NCBI RefSeq assembly: GCF_014839805.1
Contig: NC_051123.1
Coordinates: 1,098,727-1,162,726 of the forward strand
Direction: 5' to 3'
DNA length: 64,000 nucleotides
Origin: Manduca sexta
Lineage: Eukaryota > Arthropoda > Insecta > Lepidoptera > Sphingidae
This document shows positions 12,301 to 20,922 of the stretch, in pieces. Made by a program: the position numbers and the translations under genes. Position 1 is the first letter of the stretch. Each line of letters begins with the position of its first letter. The notes beneath the pieces are model-generated. The model made no database searches, was not told the origin of the DNA, and worked only from the letters and a program-made list of their open reading frames with translations.

Positions 12301-12978
12301 CTATCAATTATTAGGTAGGTCATCTCAAAAATTTGCAATGACATGAAAACAAAAGGACTACAATCACTGCTACAAGCATGAGTGAGCACTGTCTAGCATT
12401 TAACAAAGACTAAAAGTGAATTAAATAAAAATGAACACTCTAATTAAGATGTCTGGACTGGTGCCAAGCATTACCATCATGCAACCTCAAGCTATGGAGT
12501 GAAAGTGACGAATGAACAACACTTACTTCCTATGCGTTAAAATGTGCTGTACTCACTTCGACACTCGACAATAGGTTTAAAAATATATGGAAGTAACTGC
12601 AGTGCATTCAATTTGCACTAGATGGGTGCACTTTGCCAGTAGTATACTGGGCCGAGCAGCTGATCAGGTAGCTATATTAATCGTCACGCGTATTCGGGAA
12701 AGTAGGCCAAACTGTAGACAAGACAGCCGCGCGGCGCGGCGTAGACGCCGCACGCGCCGCGCCGCTCGCCGCTCGCGGTCGTCACCACATCTAATCATTT
12801 TGTTTACATAGACATCGTGCTCCACGTTTGAAATACACCCGAAAAACTGTCAACGTGACAGAAAATTCGCAATGCACTACACACTGGGCCGCAGCCCGCA
12901 CAACAAAGACATGTCATGCTCAAAGTTGATGGCGAGTTACCTCGGCGGTCCTTGGCGATTTTTGCGTTTGTTGTTCAT
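169..12978 (-). CDS. Atx2: Ataxin-2, 5' part of gene (runs off left edge)
   Basis: Ataxin-2 is a cytoplasmic RNA-binding scaffold. It works in translation control and mRNA stability and is a component of ribonucleoprotein granules. Two coding exons are visible: 12,941-12,978 (12 codons plus 2 nt, starting [12 protein letters not shown]) and 169-322 (1 nt plus 51 codons). Donor ag|gtaact and acceptor gtcag|g join in frame as an Arg codon. Residues 14-64 carry the start of the ataxin-2 Lsm domain: [18 protein letters not shown], then a beta-strand segment ending in WEGVFKTFS. Exon 2 ends at a clean gag|gtgagt donor, so the rest of Lsm, LsmAD and any PAM2 motif lie outside the window. The ATG is preceded in frame by a stop (TAA) about 20 codons upstream. 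Identification rests on the Lsm segment and the basic N-terminus; I regard it as strong. Confidence 0.88.
521..762. mobile_element. MITE with ~64-bp terminal inverted repeats
   Basis: The left end ttattcatagacgtt...ctaaggacggagcattgctg and the right end, reverse complemented, match over about 64 bp with only a few mismatches, including gtgataacaag and ctgtttttcag. The 110-bp interior has no coding sign. The outermost ttat/ataa is itself palindromic, so the target duplication cannot be told from the TIR. It is a non-autonomous DNA transposon, superfamily not determined. Confidence 0.8.
1259..1720 (+). repeat. Degenerate lepidopteran retro-fragment
   Basis: The region holds ttttggctacagcggtcaat, gatattacagtgcacaaatg and caggtgcactttgttccttc, followed by aaaacccagtcaat and a tRNA-like B-box remnant, tggattcgaacccaagacctc. 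The first part recurs in opposite orientation at 36,550-36,800, so it is dispersed. It looks like the 3' part of a retroelement joined to a SINE-like tail; the open frames across it are accidental. Confidence 0.55.
2464..2534. repeat. Imperfect hairpin inside ataxin-2 intron
   Basis: Arms gtttgtgattggtcgagagac (2466-2486) and its complement (2509-2533, with a few extra bases) flank a 22-nt loop containing cacgtg. It could be the core of a small MITE or a transcribed hairpin; no target duplication is clear. Confidence 0.5.
3400..3655 (-). mobile_element. tRNA-derived SINE, degenerate
   Basis: Read on the minus strand it gives a tRNA-like head (ggtggtgtagttgtat...), a damaged B box, then the family body ending with 'cccaccacatcatggaacagaatagac'. 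The same body occurs at 44,497 and 56,740. It is not a functional tRNA gene: no cloverleaf is conserved. Confidence 0.65.
4806..5051 (-). mobile_element. Non-autonomous Helitron, full length
   Basis: On the minus strand the element starts TCATACTAATATTATTAAAG and ends in the GC hairpin gcgggcgaagccgcg, then agcaaaagCTAG. The host bases are A before TC and T after CTAG, which is the Helitron insertion signature. The body contains the common lepidopteran block 'ctactgaacggattt'. It carries no coding capacity for Rep/helicase. Confidence 0.8.
5706..5946 (+). mobile_element. Non-autonomous Helitron, full length
   Basis: It starts TCTATACTATTATATAAAGC after a host A and ends cgcgggctaaaccgcg (hairpin), ggcaaaagcttaaCTAA before a host T. 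The interior has a gtttg microrepeat, 'aacgcgttaatctcgggaac' and 'gaccaataggagcggagca'. A truncated copy of the same family lies at 61,351. Confidence 0.8.
6290..6570. repeat. SINE-like dispersed repeat
   Basis: It contains 'cacctgatggtaagtgatac', 'catcctgagacatgagctat', 'tgtccttcaaaccg' and 'actgctgcttagcagcagaaa'. Related pieces are at 7035-7190, 26,040-26,200 and around 39,520-39,600 in this window. The class is uncertain; the recurring blocks are the evidence. Confidence 0.55.
7035..7190. repeat. Fragment of the same SINE-like repeat
   Basis: 'tcgtcatcctgagacatcag', 'aagtctcatataccag' and 'aaccggaacacaacg' repeat the order seen at 6290-6570 and 26,040-26,200, with losses. Confidence 0.5.
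8273..8400 (-). mobile_element. 3' tail of a CR1-like non-LTR retrotransposon
   Basis: The minus-strand reading 'tggactaaggtctaatccca...gaggaggcccagcagtggga' followed by 'gggctgatattataattatt' is the same 3' end found on the plus strand at 21,480-21,595. It is a truncated copy with no ORF. Confidence 0.65.
11319..11510 (+). mobile_element. Helitron-type 5' end, truncated
   Basis: It starts TCCATACTAATATATAAAGC after a host A, as the other Helitron-like elements here do, followed by gagagtttgtttgtatgaac. I see no CTRR-type right end with a hairpin, so it is truncated or decayed; the right limit given is approximate. Confidence 0.55.
12700..12830. promoter_or_regulatory. CpG-rich block in ataxin-2 intron 1
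   Basis: About 12,725-12,785 is a sharp GC/CpG island in AT-rich surroundings (cgcggcgcggcgtagacgcc and following). It lies about 160 nt downstream of the ataxin-2 first coding exon. It may be part of the ataxin-2 promoter/5' regulatory region or an alternative start. No protein is recognisable in the arginine-rich open frame. Confidence 0.35.
12941..12978 (-). CDS. Atx2: Ataxin-2 coding exon 1
   Basis: The ATG at 12,978-12,976 opens 12 codons ([12 protein letters not shown]) plus 2 nt, then donor ag|gtaactcgcc. The two left-over nucleotides are completed by the single base of the Lsm exon, giving Arg. The frame stays open upstream to a TAA, and no other ATG is in frame, so this start is the natural one. 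The 5' UTR probably extends to somewhere near 13,100. Confidence 0.8.
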
Positions 12979-14435
12979 GTCTTCGCCCGACTGCCCCGGC
13001 GGGTAGGCACCTTCTCGTCTGCGCGTAGGGACCGGAATTTTGGCTAATTATCACTTCTTTCTTTTACAACACAGTCCTTTCAACTTTCGCGGATGCACAA
13101 AACTGCAGTTAGTATTAGGAGTTAGCACTCGAAATGCGACAACAGGGATGCATCGATTCCACTAAAGTTGTAATACATTTGCCAACAAATATAAATTAAA
13201 ATATATTTGAGTACAAAATCGCAGTTCGATTTATTCTCGGGAACTAATCCCGGAAAATAAACGGGTTGGCAGATTTCTCGTGCCTGCAATCAGCGCAGGA
13301 ATACAACATGGCGCTGTGACGTATTCAATAAGCGAATTGCAAAATTGCAAAATCGCTTTTGTTATACTCCAAATCACACCAAATAAATCACTAAATATGT
13401 AACACTTTTTTTTAATGGCTCAGGCAATAAATATGGTAGCACAATAAATAGAAATAACAAATAAGGTCAACGCTTGACCGACTTCCCACTTTAAAACTTT
13501 CAATATGGCGGATAAGTATTTGACTTTTAGGGCTGCCAGCGTAAAAAATGCATGCAAGCATTGTAAAAAACATTCTTTATTGTTAAAATATGACATATCG
13601 GTCCAGTGTTGAACATTATTCTGGTTTATGAACAATGTATTTCGTATTATTACATAAACATGAATGCTACTTAGACTATTATTTAAGACTGTATAATTTA
13701 AAAATAAGAAGGTTGTAATTTGGTGGCAAATATACTGGGTTAATAAGAATACAACGAGTATAACAACAGGAAGTAGATTTCTTAAAAAAAATATATGATT
13801 TGGATAAATAGCTTGTCATAAATTTGTATAAAATTAAATGATCTAAATCAGGTACACAATACATTCTCTTAAAAAAGCTAATATTAAAAAACACTTTTAG
13901 TGTCTAATACTAGCAACTGTACTATTAATATGTTAAAAATATTCTAAAATAATCTACTATCAGTTAATAATGGAATATTAATTTCAGCGCTAACTTAATT
14001 TATTTGTGAAAAAAAAACAACGTTGGAATGTTTATGACGCCACAATATCGTTACGCGACTCCAGTTTTCACTGAACAGTAACCTTCACCACTTACATCAA
14101 ATATACCCACTTTTATTGTAGGAAAGTATATTATGAATCTAAGGACGATCTAAAGAAATTACACTTTCTTATGTTCCATTTTTTTATTACATTTTAATGC
14201 AATTATTTTTTAATATCTTCGCTTGGGTAAATAATTATAATTAACGAAAATATAACTATATGAATGTAGTATATACTTACAATACACCTACGTCATAAGT
14301 TTCAATATCCGGTTTACAACTTAACAAAGTGAATCGGGCATTCCCGCGCGCGCGCCAAATTCCATTCCGTTGCGTTCCTGTGTCGCGCGGCCAATTACAT
14401 TATTGATCGTAGTTGCTGACTGGGCATCTGAAAAA
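12979..14435. promoter_or_regulatory. Divergent intergenic region, ataxin-2 / C6orf89-like
   Basis: This 1.46-kb head-to-head spacer must hold the 5' UTRs and promoters of both genes. The ataxin-2 side is GC-rich to about 13,030. A CpG cluster, cccgcgcgcgcgcc (14,343-14,356), lies 80 nt before the C6orf89-like ATG and is the likely start region of that gene. The middle (13,380-14,300) is AT-rich; I see nothing else in it. No convincing TATA box was found. Confidence 0.45.
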
Positions 14436-14844
14436 ATGAGTCTCAAAAACTCCCCGAAAATGTCTCAGCGTGAAAAATTCGAGCTAATTAACTCTGAAGT
14501 GCGGTCTTTTTACGAATATTGTAAAGAAGCGGGGATAAGTGATGAGGAGATGAGTATAATTTGCCGCCCATTGACGAATGCTGTGAGAAAGGCTTACATC
14601 AAGAAATGGACGAGGATATTTCTAGTGTTGGTGATGGTTTTCGCGATTGGTTACACGGTGAGCCAGACTGATACGTTTCAGTGGCACGCGTCGGCCGTGG
14701 CTCGCAGTGTTTTGATAAAATTGCTGCCGATATGGGACTGGACCCCGCTGTATTACAACAAGTGCTTGATTGAAAAGTCGCAGCCACAGAATCTGGATAA
14801 CAACATTGTATCGCCCACAGATTGCATCGCTTGTGAAGCAGTCA
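14436..14844 (+). CDS. C6orf89-like exon 1
   Basis: Codons 1-136 plus one nucleotide. It holds the cytoplasmic helix region, the membrane anchor and the CxxC motif. A second in-frame ATG at 14,460 could serve as an alternative start eight codons later. Confidence 0.78.
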
Positions 14845-16765
14845 GTAAGTATTTTAATTTCATGTAGATTTATTAAATGGATTTAAGTAAATATGTAATT
14901 TTACTACGAATGTACCTAATCAAGAATTTTACAAGATTTATATCAAGTTCGAGAAGACTGGAATCTAAAAGAATAGAATAAATTAAGAGAATTCACTTTA
15001 TCAGCTCATAAGAAGCAAATAAATGTTTCATTTATAGTTAAGAAATCGGAAAACATTAACGACCTTTGAAAAACAGAGTGAAGATGACGTCTTGTAAGAT
15101 CCAATTTTAATTGATATTATAACATACCTTTGAGAACTTGTCAATATAGTAAAAATGAAATTAAGTTTAATGTAGAATTGAAATTATTTGGATTATAAAA
15201 ACAATAAAGCGGCAAAAGTATTTCCCATTCTTAGTTTTAATCTATCTATCATGCTGCTTTTGTCCATTTTCTGTGCGGCAGTTATACTAGCTATAGTTTG
15301 GCCAGAGCTTCTTCGTGTCTCGGAGGACTATTGTAGTCCGAAGAGGACATGAAGCCATCAGTCAATCGTGACGACTTCTATTTAGATTCCGATTTTTTAA
15401 AACTAAATCCTGAATAGAACGATTCATAAAATGGAAATTAGTTTTAAGCAAGCTATTGAATCAAAGCAAGTCAGCAATTGCTTTAAGGCAAAACAGGCCG
15501 GCATAATTGTATCTTCTAGGGATAGATCATTTGTCGTCATTCGACACGCTATCTGGAGCCCACTTCTTACCATCAGGTGAAGTAGGTTCACTCTACCGTG
15601 CCCGTATCAAAAAGTTTTAGCTAAAACATCTGCATCCAGCCTTAAATTATCCCAAAAGAAGAACTAATCATCACTAAGGTTTAAAGAGTCAGCAGTAAAA
15701 ACTACTAGGTTCACCAGCCGAATATTTTTGTGCCGCGTGGGCGCATTTACCTTTACAATGACAACAGCGAAGCTGTTTCGGATATCTAAATTGTTATACG
15801 ATAAAACAAAGCAATCTGAATTCTTTAAAATACCGCGTAATGAACCTTCACCTAATTTTACGTGAAGACAGCGACTATTTTCGGAGATTATCAATTCCCT
15901 TCGATTCGCCGCTGATGCGCAGCTGTCTAGTTTACGATTTTTTACCTATATCACTACTATGATCTAAGAAGATAGAGATTGAACAAAGAACAACTACATT
16001 CAACAAAATTGAATTCCTCTATCTAACAAAACATCATCTTATAAATCCATAAAACTGTTCCAATATAAAAATTAGAAATAAATCCGGCACATAAACACAC
16101 ATTCATATAAACTTGTCATCTTTTCAGAAAGCATCGTCCGCGTCTCCGACACCAGCTACAATGAGGTGTTCAACCACCATCTCCTCCGCGGCGCCCCCGT
16201 CATCGTCACAGACGCGTACTACGACTGGTCCCCCTCCCCCAAACTGAACCTCACGAACCTCATCAACAACGATGACCGTCTTCGGGACTCTGTTCCCTGC
16301 AGGATCCTCACTAACATCAGAATAGGCCGTCAACCGATGGACCTTGAAGAAATAGCTTCGCGTATAACCAACACTGAAATTCCAAGTTGGTTCGTTCACT
16401 TCCAAAACTGTGATATTCGTGCCGTGAAATCCTTCAGGATCCTTGCTCCTAGACCTTACTTCCTTTCCCCGCATATCCCGCCTTCCCATTTTAACTGGCT
16501 GGTCCTATCCAAAAACTATGATACTCATCGTTATAAGTATTTGGAGTTGGATGTGGGGCTAATCATCATGTCTCAGTTGAAAGGGAAGAACTTCATACAG
16601 TTAAGACCGCGGTCGCCGTGTGAAGATGACTGTTACACGCTAAACTTCGAATTATTAGAGGGGGAGACCTTAGTCCTAGGCAATTCCTTGTGGGAATTCG
16701 AATATCTACCTGGAAAAGGGGATAATTTGGCCATGATCACCGAGACTGATTGGATTGAATCATGA
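14436..16765 (+). CDS. C6orf89/BRAP-like single-pass membrane protein
   Basis: Two exons, 14,436-14,844 and 16,128-16,765, are joined by donor tca|gtaagt and acceptor ttttcag|aaa. They encode 348 residues, close to the human C6orf89 length. Residues 1-58 are a charged N-terminal region with a helix-rich EYCKEAGISDEEMS segment. Residues 60-76 (RIFLVLVMVFAIGYTVS) form one membrane anchor. CxxC is at 130-133, RGAPVIVTDAYYDW near 157-170, and a C-terminal C-EDD-C pair (301, 305) precedes a beta-rich end. This order (short helix domain, TM, CxxC, 'gkP' motif, cupin/JmjC-like C-terminus with a Cys pair) matches vertebrate bombesin-receptor-activated protein. That protein is reported in the endomembrane system with roles in cell-cycle and stress responses; the biochemical activity is not settled. 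I chose ATG 14,436 (aaaaaaATGag context) over an in-frame non-ATG extension. Single-copy host gene; identification by motif order only. Confidence 0.75.
14845..16127 (+). other. C6orf89-like intron
   Basis: A 1.28-kb GT-AG intron. A SINE-like fragment with 'aggccggcataattgtat' and 'ttaccatcaggtg' occupies about 15,490-15,612. The rest is AT-rich, with a short unexplained inverted pair (cggaggactattgtagtccg) at 15,320-15,339. Confidence 0.75.
15490..15612 (+). mobile_element. SINE-like element (ggccggcataattg family)
   Basis: The body 'aggccggcataattgtat', then a degenerate ~60-nt spacer, then 'cttaccatcaggtga...accgtgcccgtatcaaaaa'. The same head and tail recur at 22,285, 37,650, 50,515, 59,600 and (minus) 63,930. 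Confidence 0.65.
16128..16765 (+). CDS. C6orf89-like exon 2
   Basis: Codons 137-348 and the stop TGA at 16,763-16,765. It encodes the soluble C-terminal domain. A long minus-strand open frame here (16,124-16,489) is a shadow of the codon pattern of the plus-strand gene. Confidence 0.78.
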
Positions 16766-17048
16766 ATCTAAGTAAATAACGCAATGGATACGATAAACGA
16801 ACGATTTTAGGTTTAAGTTGTTGGTTATTGAAATCGCGGATTGTGGAATCAGCTGATCCGTAAAATTTCGACAGTATCTAAATTTTCTAGAACCGAAAAT
16901 TTGCTTATAGTTTTCTGAATGATAGCTATTTAATCTCATAATCTAAATTAATGAAGTATGTTCAAAGATATCGTTGTTTAGATTTAAAAAGAAGTTCCGG
17001 TTTTGATCAAAAAGTCTGAATCAGACATTTATTTTTCAGCAGGTATTT

Positions 17049-17054
17049 AATAAA
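17049..17054 (+). terminator. Putative poly(A) signal of C6orf89-like gene
   Basis: An AATAAA hexamer 284 nt after the stop codon. It is the first canonical hexamer downstream, so it is a plausible cleavage signal. Confidence 0.45.
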
Positions 17055-17432
17055 CGAAATTTTCTGGCTTATTAGCCAGAAACTAATACTGACATAAACT
17101 ATGATCAAAAAGCAAACAAGCAAAAATTAAAACAAAACAAACACAAAATAAAACATTCAATAAACGCCGGCAGTCGCCTTGATACGTTCGAAACAGCTAT
17201 CATTAGTTCCAAGGACGCATAGCCCGACGCTTTAGAAAGTTGGTTCTGCAATCCGCACAGATATATTTAAGAGTATATAAAGTTATTTAATGTTATTAGC
17301 GAATGGGACAGTGGCATAACAATGAATTCGCATATTGCATCAAAATATGTGAAGCGAAATGGCATTGTGGCGCGGCAATCAAGTTCCGGTGCCACCTGGT
17401 AAAGCAAGTCCGCGATTGCCGGATTTATAGTT

Positions 17433-17797
17433 CTTAAGGTGGTAGCTCAAGGTCCATTTTCATACATTTTGTTTCGGCTTTAATCTGGGTAACTAAACAA
17501 GTATTGGCAAGTAAAGAATTTAAATTCACGTCTAGTTAGTGATTAGTTCTCGCAGTTGAAGAAAAATGTAAAAATAATTAATAATCATGGATATTTCGGC
17601 CTTTAAAATTTCGTCATATTAAATTTTAAAGGCCGAAATATCCATGATTATTAATTATTTACGTTTTTCTTCAACTGCGAGAACTAATCACTAACTAGAC
17701 GTGAATTTAAATTCTTTACTTGCCAATACTTGTTTAGTTACCCAGATTAAAGCCGAAACAAAATGTATGAAAATGGACCTTGAGCTACCACCTTAAG
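17433..17797. mobile_element. Fold-back element, near-perfect 177-bp inverted repeats
   Basis: The left arm 17,433-17,611 and right arm 17,621-17,797 are reverse complements. Only one substitution and a 2-bp length difference (at the 17,566-17,576 A-run) separate them, around a 9-nt loop, cgtcatatt. The outer ends are cttaaggtggtagctcaagg and its complement, so TTAA sits just inside each end. There is no ORF. It is either a palindromic MITE with a TTAA target or a recent inverted duplication. Transcripts would fold into a long hairpin. Confidence 0.9.
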
Positions 17798-20789
17798 TAT
17801 AAACCACTCAATTTCTGGGTAGTAATAAAACATCCTAAGATTATGTACACAATTGTAATAATATTAAATTTTACCATCATTGGGTTCGAAACGTCTATTG
17901 TTGGAACCAATGTTGGTCACAATTTGTAGGTGCAAAATTTGGATATATGCGAATTATGCCAAGCTAATCATCACTATGGGCTATTGTTATGCCACTGCGA
18001 GAATGCCAAGTACAAAAAATGTTTTTCCTACGTAAAAGATGCGTGTTGCGTATAGCGTGATAAATAGGATCACTGCCCTCTCAATATTTACAAAGACTCA
18101 GTATTTAGTGTGATGACCATACATTTCACAATTTGCTACTTATTAATAACATAATAGAGTCAGCCAAATCATAAATCGTGCTAAGATAAAGTTGACTCTC
18201 TGGATATATTAGAATTAACTAAATCGTCGAAATGCTTCCCTCTTGCAAGATTTAAAGGTAATTCGTCTGCATAAGTTCAAATTGTGAAAGTTATAGCTCT
18301 GAAAAGAAAATGTCGAATTCTTAATAAAATATCAAGAAAACAGTGATTCTATGTAAAGCTTTTGATGGTAAAACCGAAAATTCTTTCCATAGAGAACTAC
18401 AACCCTATTGCTCAAACCTCTATGGACTTGAAGAAATACAAAGTATTGTGAGAATACTTAACATATCAACGTCGCACTAACGGTTTAGTTTGTACGTTTA
18501 CAATTATAAATCACTTCTTTGTAATTCTGCACAATGATGTAGCTTGAAGGAATCCGTTTTGCCGCCATCGTCCAAAGCATTGGGATGTTACTATAAAATA
18601 TAAACTGAATTTAGGAAGGAAAAAATAGTCTCTACTCTAAGTAGAGTTTTTTGGATGATTTTTCGTTTGGTACTCTATCTGGTGACATGTTTGCCTTCAT
18701 TTGCATTGCTAAAAAAATATTAAACGCAATCAAAGTGAGAAGTTTAATTGCATTTAAAAATACCAGAAATTCTTTGAACTGGAATGATTTGAAGTTAATA
18801 GTAGCCCAGTGCCCCGGTGGTGAGCTAATGGATTCATTAAGAATTAAATAGTGTATCATTATAATAAATATTATAACGTGAAGCAGAAATTTTGTTTTAT
18901 TTTATGCCGTTAACGTATATTTGTTATAGAATTCAATATAACTAAAAGTTTGTTATACGACTGGATTAGGTACAGTAGCATCAAGTATTTCTTATCACAC
19001 CCTAACGAGATGTTTATCAAAAGAAACAGGATCGCAAAATCTGGATGACCTCAAAATATCAACTGTCGGATCCCGTATTTAAAGGGGACACGTTTAACAT
19101 CCTTTATACAGCAACCCTATGTTGTAAACTCGCAGACTTTAAATACGCGGCGGTGAATCTATCTAATGGAAAAAAAATAAACAATTATCTACCCACTTCA
19201 CCGATGTTTTCGATAAATTTAATTTATCACGAAAAAACCAGTAGTTTTATTTAAATGTCAAACATTCATTGACATCAAATAATAGTACTTACTCTATATT
19301 ATTAGTAATAACTATTGTTATCGATAAAATAAATAAAACTATATTAATAGTATGTAATAAGGAGCAATTGTTTTTGACAACATTTATCGAAGAAAATTAT
19401 TTGAAAAGGTAAGTACCTACCTTACCTTAGTACCTACTTAAATATTTTTACTTTAGGTTCAGTTAATCAGATAATCGTTTTCTAATTTTGTAATAACTAG
19501 AAAAAAAAATAAAAATCTGGTGAGAAATAAAACGATGCAAAAGCAGCAACAGCAAAAAAATGTGTTAGTGTCCATAAAATTATACAGCCGATAAAACTGG
19601 AAAATATTTTTTAAGCATATCACGCTCTACACTAAAACAATTTAATTCATTTAGTAATAATAACTATTCTTGTTACTTGTTTCAAAACGTATCATAAGTG
19701 AAACTTTGCAGTGGAATGTTATAAAAAGATATACTCATTTTAAAAATACATAAACTATTGAAACAATGTTTTATGATGTTCTCCATATGTAATTTTAGCC
19801 TGTATGCCGTTTAATGCCATGCAGTGCCCAAACTTAGTTTTAGACAAAAATTGCGAAACACTACTGGCTTAAAAGTATTTTTTGGAAACACAAAAAATGT
19901 CTTATTTTTTTATAAGATCATATTTATGAAGCAATTTTTTACTTACATGAAAATGATAGTAGGATTCTGGCTTAATAGATGAGATGATGAAATAAACTCT
20001 ATTCCGCCACTTAGATTTCTATTTCAAGTGTCCTGATTTTACGTTCTACCGTTCACTATGAGAGTTGTATTCGAACTGAACAACCCCGAGACTGGATCAT
20101 GGTATTCTTCCGCCAAAAATGGCAGTGATGAGCTGATTTTTATCTTTTCGCCCCGTTCCTTAAACGAGGTTTTAATACCATAACAGATGTTGTAATTTTT
20201 ATACCAGATTTCTGGTGTATCAATGACATGCTCAGGGAAAAAAAAACAAATAGTACATATTTGAATTTTTTCTTGTGCAAATCTGATGATTCCGAAAACA
20301 ATAGAGATAATTGAAAAATAAATAAGTAATAGATATATTAAATTTCTTCAAATATCGTAATAGCACGTTAAAGCATTTTTAAAACATTGTTAGAATCAAA
20401 TCCCCCAAATATACTCTTTGACAAATTAACAAAGTAAGTAAGTATAGTACAGTATTTCTTAAAATAAATGTTCGTAACGAAATAGTTTTTACGAAATATT
20501 GTTACGAAGTTTTCTGTCTCATCTGTCTTTTTTGTTTTCTATACATTCGTTCTATCATTATGTAATATATAAAATAATTGTATTAAGAAAAATAAGAAAC
20601 ATACGACGAAAAAAAATCATAAAAATATTTCGTAAAAACAATTTCGATACATACATTTATTCTGAAAAATACTCAGTACACAGTTTAATTTGAACTGCAT
20701 TTTCGACACAATAGTACTGTCCTTTCCATTCCTTCCGATCAATCAATTCCAAAAAGAAACAACATAAAAGATGATAACTATTGTAATAA

Positions 20790-20795
20790 TTTATT
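20790..20795 (-). terminator. PIGS: PIGS poly(A) signal
   Basis: Minus-strand AATAAA, 12 nt after the PIGS stop codon (TGA, 20,810-20,808). This gives a very short 3' UTR if used. Confidence 0.6.
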
Positions 20796-20807
20796 CATAA
20801 TATGACT

Positions 20808-20922
20808 TCACTCAGTCTTCTCCTTGTTGGTGGGCTTGCCCCTGAACCACAGGATAAGATTCTTCAGCGACAGGACCACAGGGAACATTATCGGCAGGAA
20901 TAACGGAATGTAGATGGCGTAC
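20808..20922 (-). CDS. PIGS: PIGS exon 11 (C-terminal TM)
   Basis: Acceptor tttttttag|g; it begins with one nucleotide completing the Lys of DDQK, then YAIYIPLFLPIMFPVVLSL, the C-terminal membrane helix, a short cytoplasmic basic tail and TGA. This end is the most diagnostic part of the protein. Confidence 0.92.

Larger units (their letters stand above)
323..12940 (-). other. Atx2: Ataxin-2 intron 1 (12.6 kb), repeat-rich
   Basis: No other coding exon is recognisable here. It contains a MITE (521-762), a retro-fragment (1259-1720), a hairpin (2464-2534), a tRNA-SINE (3400-3655), two full-length non-autonomous Helitrons (4806-5051, 5706-5946), SINE-like repeats (6290-7190), a non-LTR tail (8273-8400) and a Helitron left end (11,319). 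The stretches 9,800-10,850 and 11,550-12,580 are plain AT-rich sequence in which I see nothing specific. Poly-A/T runs occur at 10,978-10,997 and 11,159-11,174. Confidence 0.75.
16766..20807. other. Intergenic region with fold-back element
   Basis: It lies between the convergent ends of the C6orf89-like gene and PIGS. It contains the poly(A) signal at 17,049 and the fold-back element 17,433-17,797. AT-rich sequence from 18,000 to 20,750 has short open frames on both strands but no recognisable protein. A 66-codon plus frame at 18,651-18,851 is open on both strands and unexplained. Confidence 0.6.

Noticed and set aside
12587..12811. Arg-rich 74-codon plus frame
   Set aside because: It is an artefact of the CpG-rich block; no ATG context and no family resemblance.
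14370..14435. N-terminal extension of the C6orf89-like frame
   Set aside because: The upstream part has no ATG. ATG 14,436 has good context and gives the family's length.
16124..16489. 121-codon minus-strand frame opposite the C6orf89-like exon 2
   Set aside because: It is a shadow frame. The plus strand is supported by splice phase and motif order.
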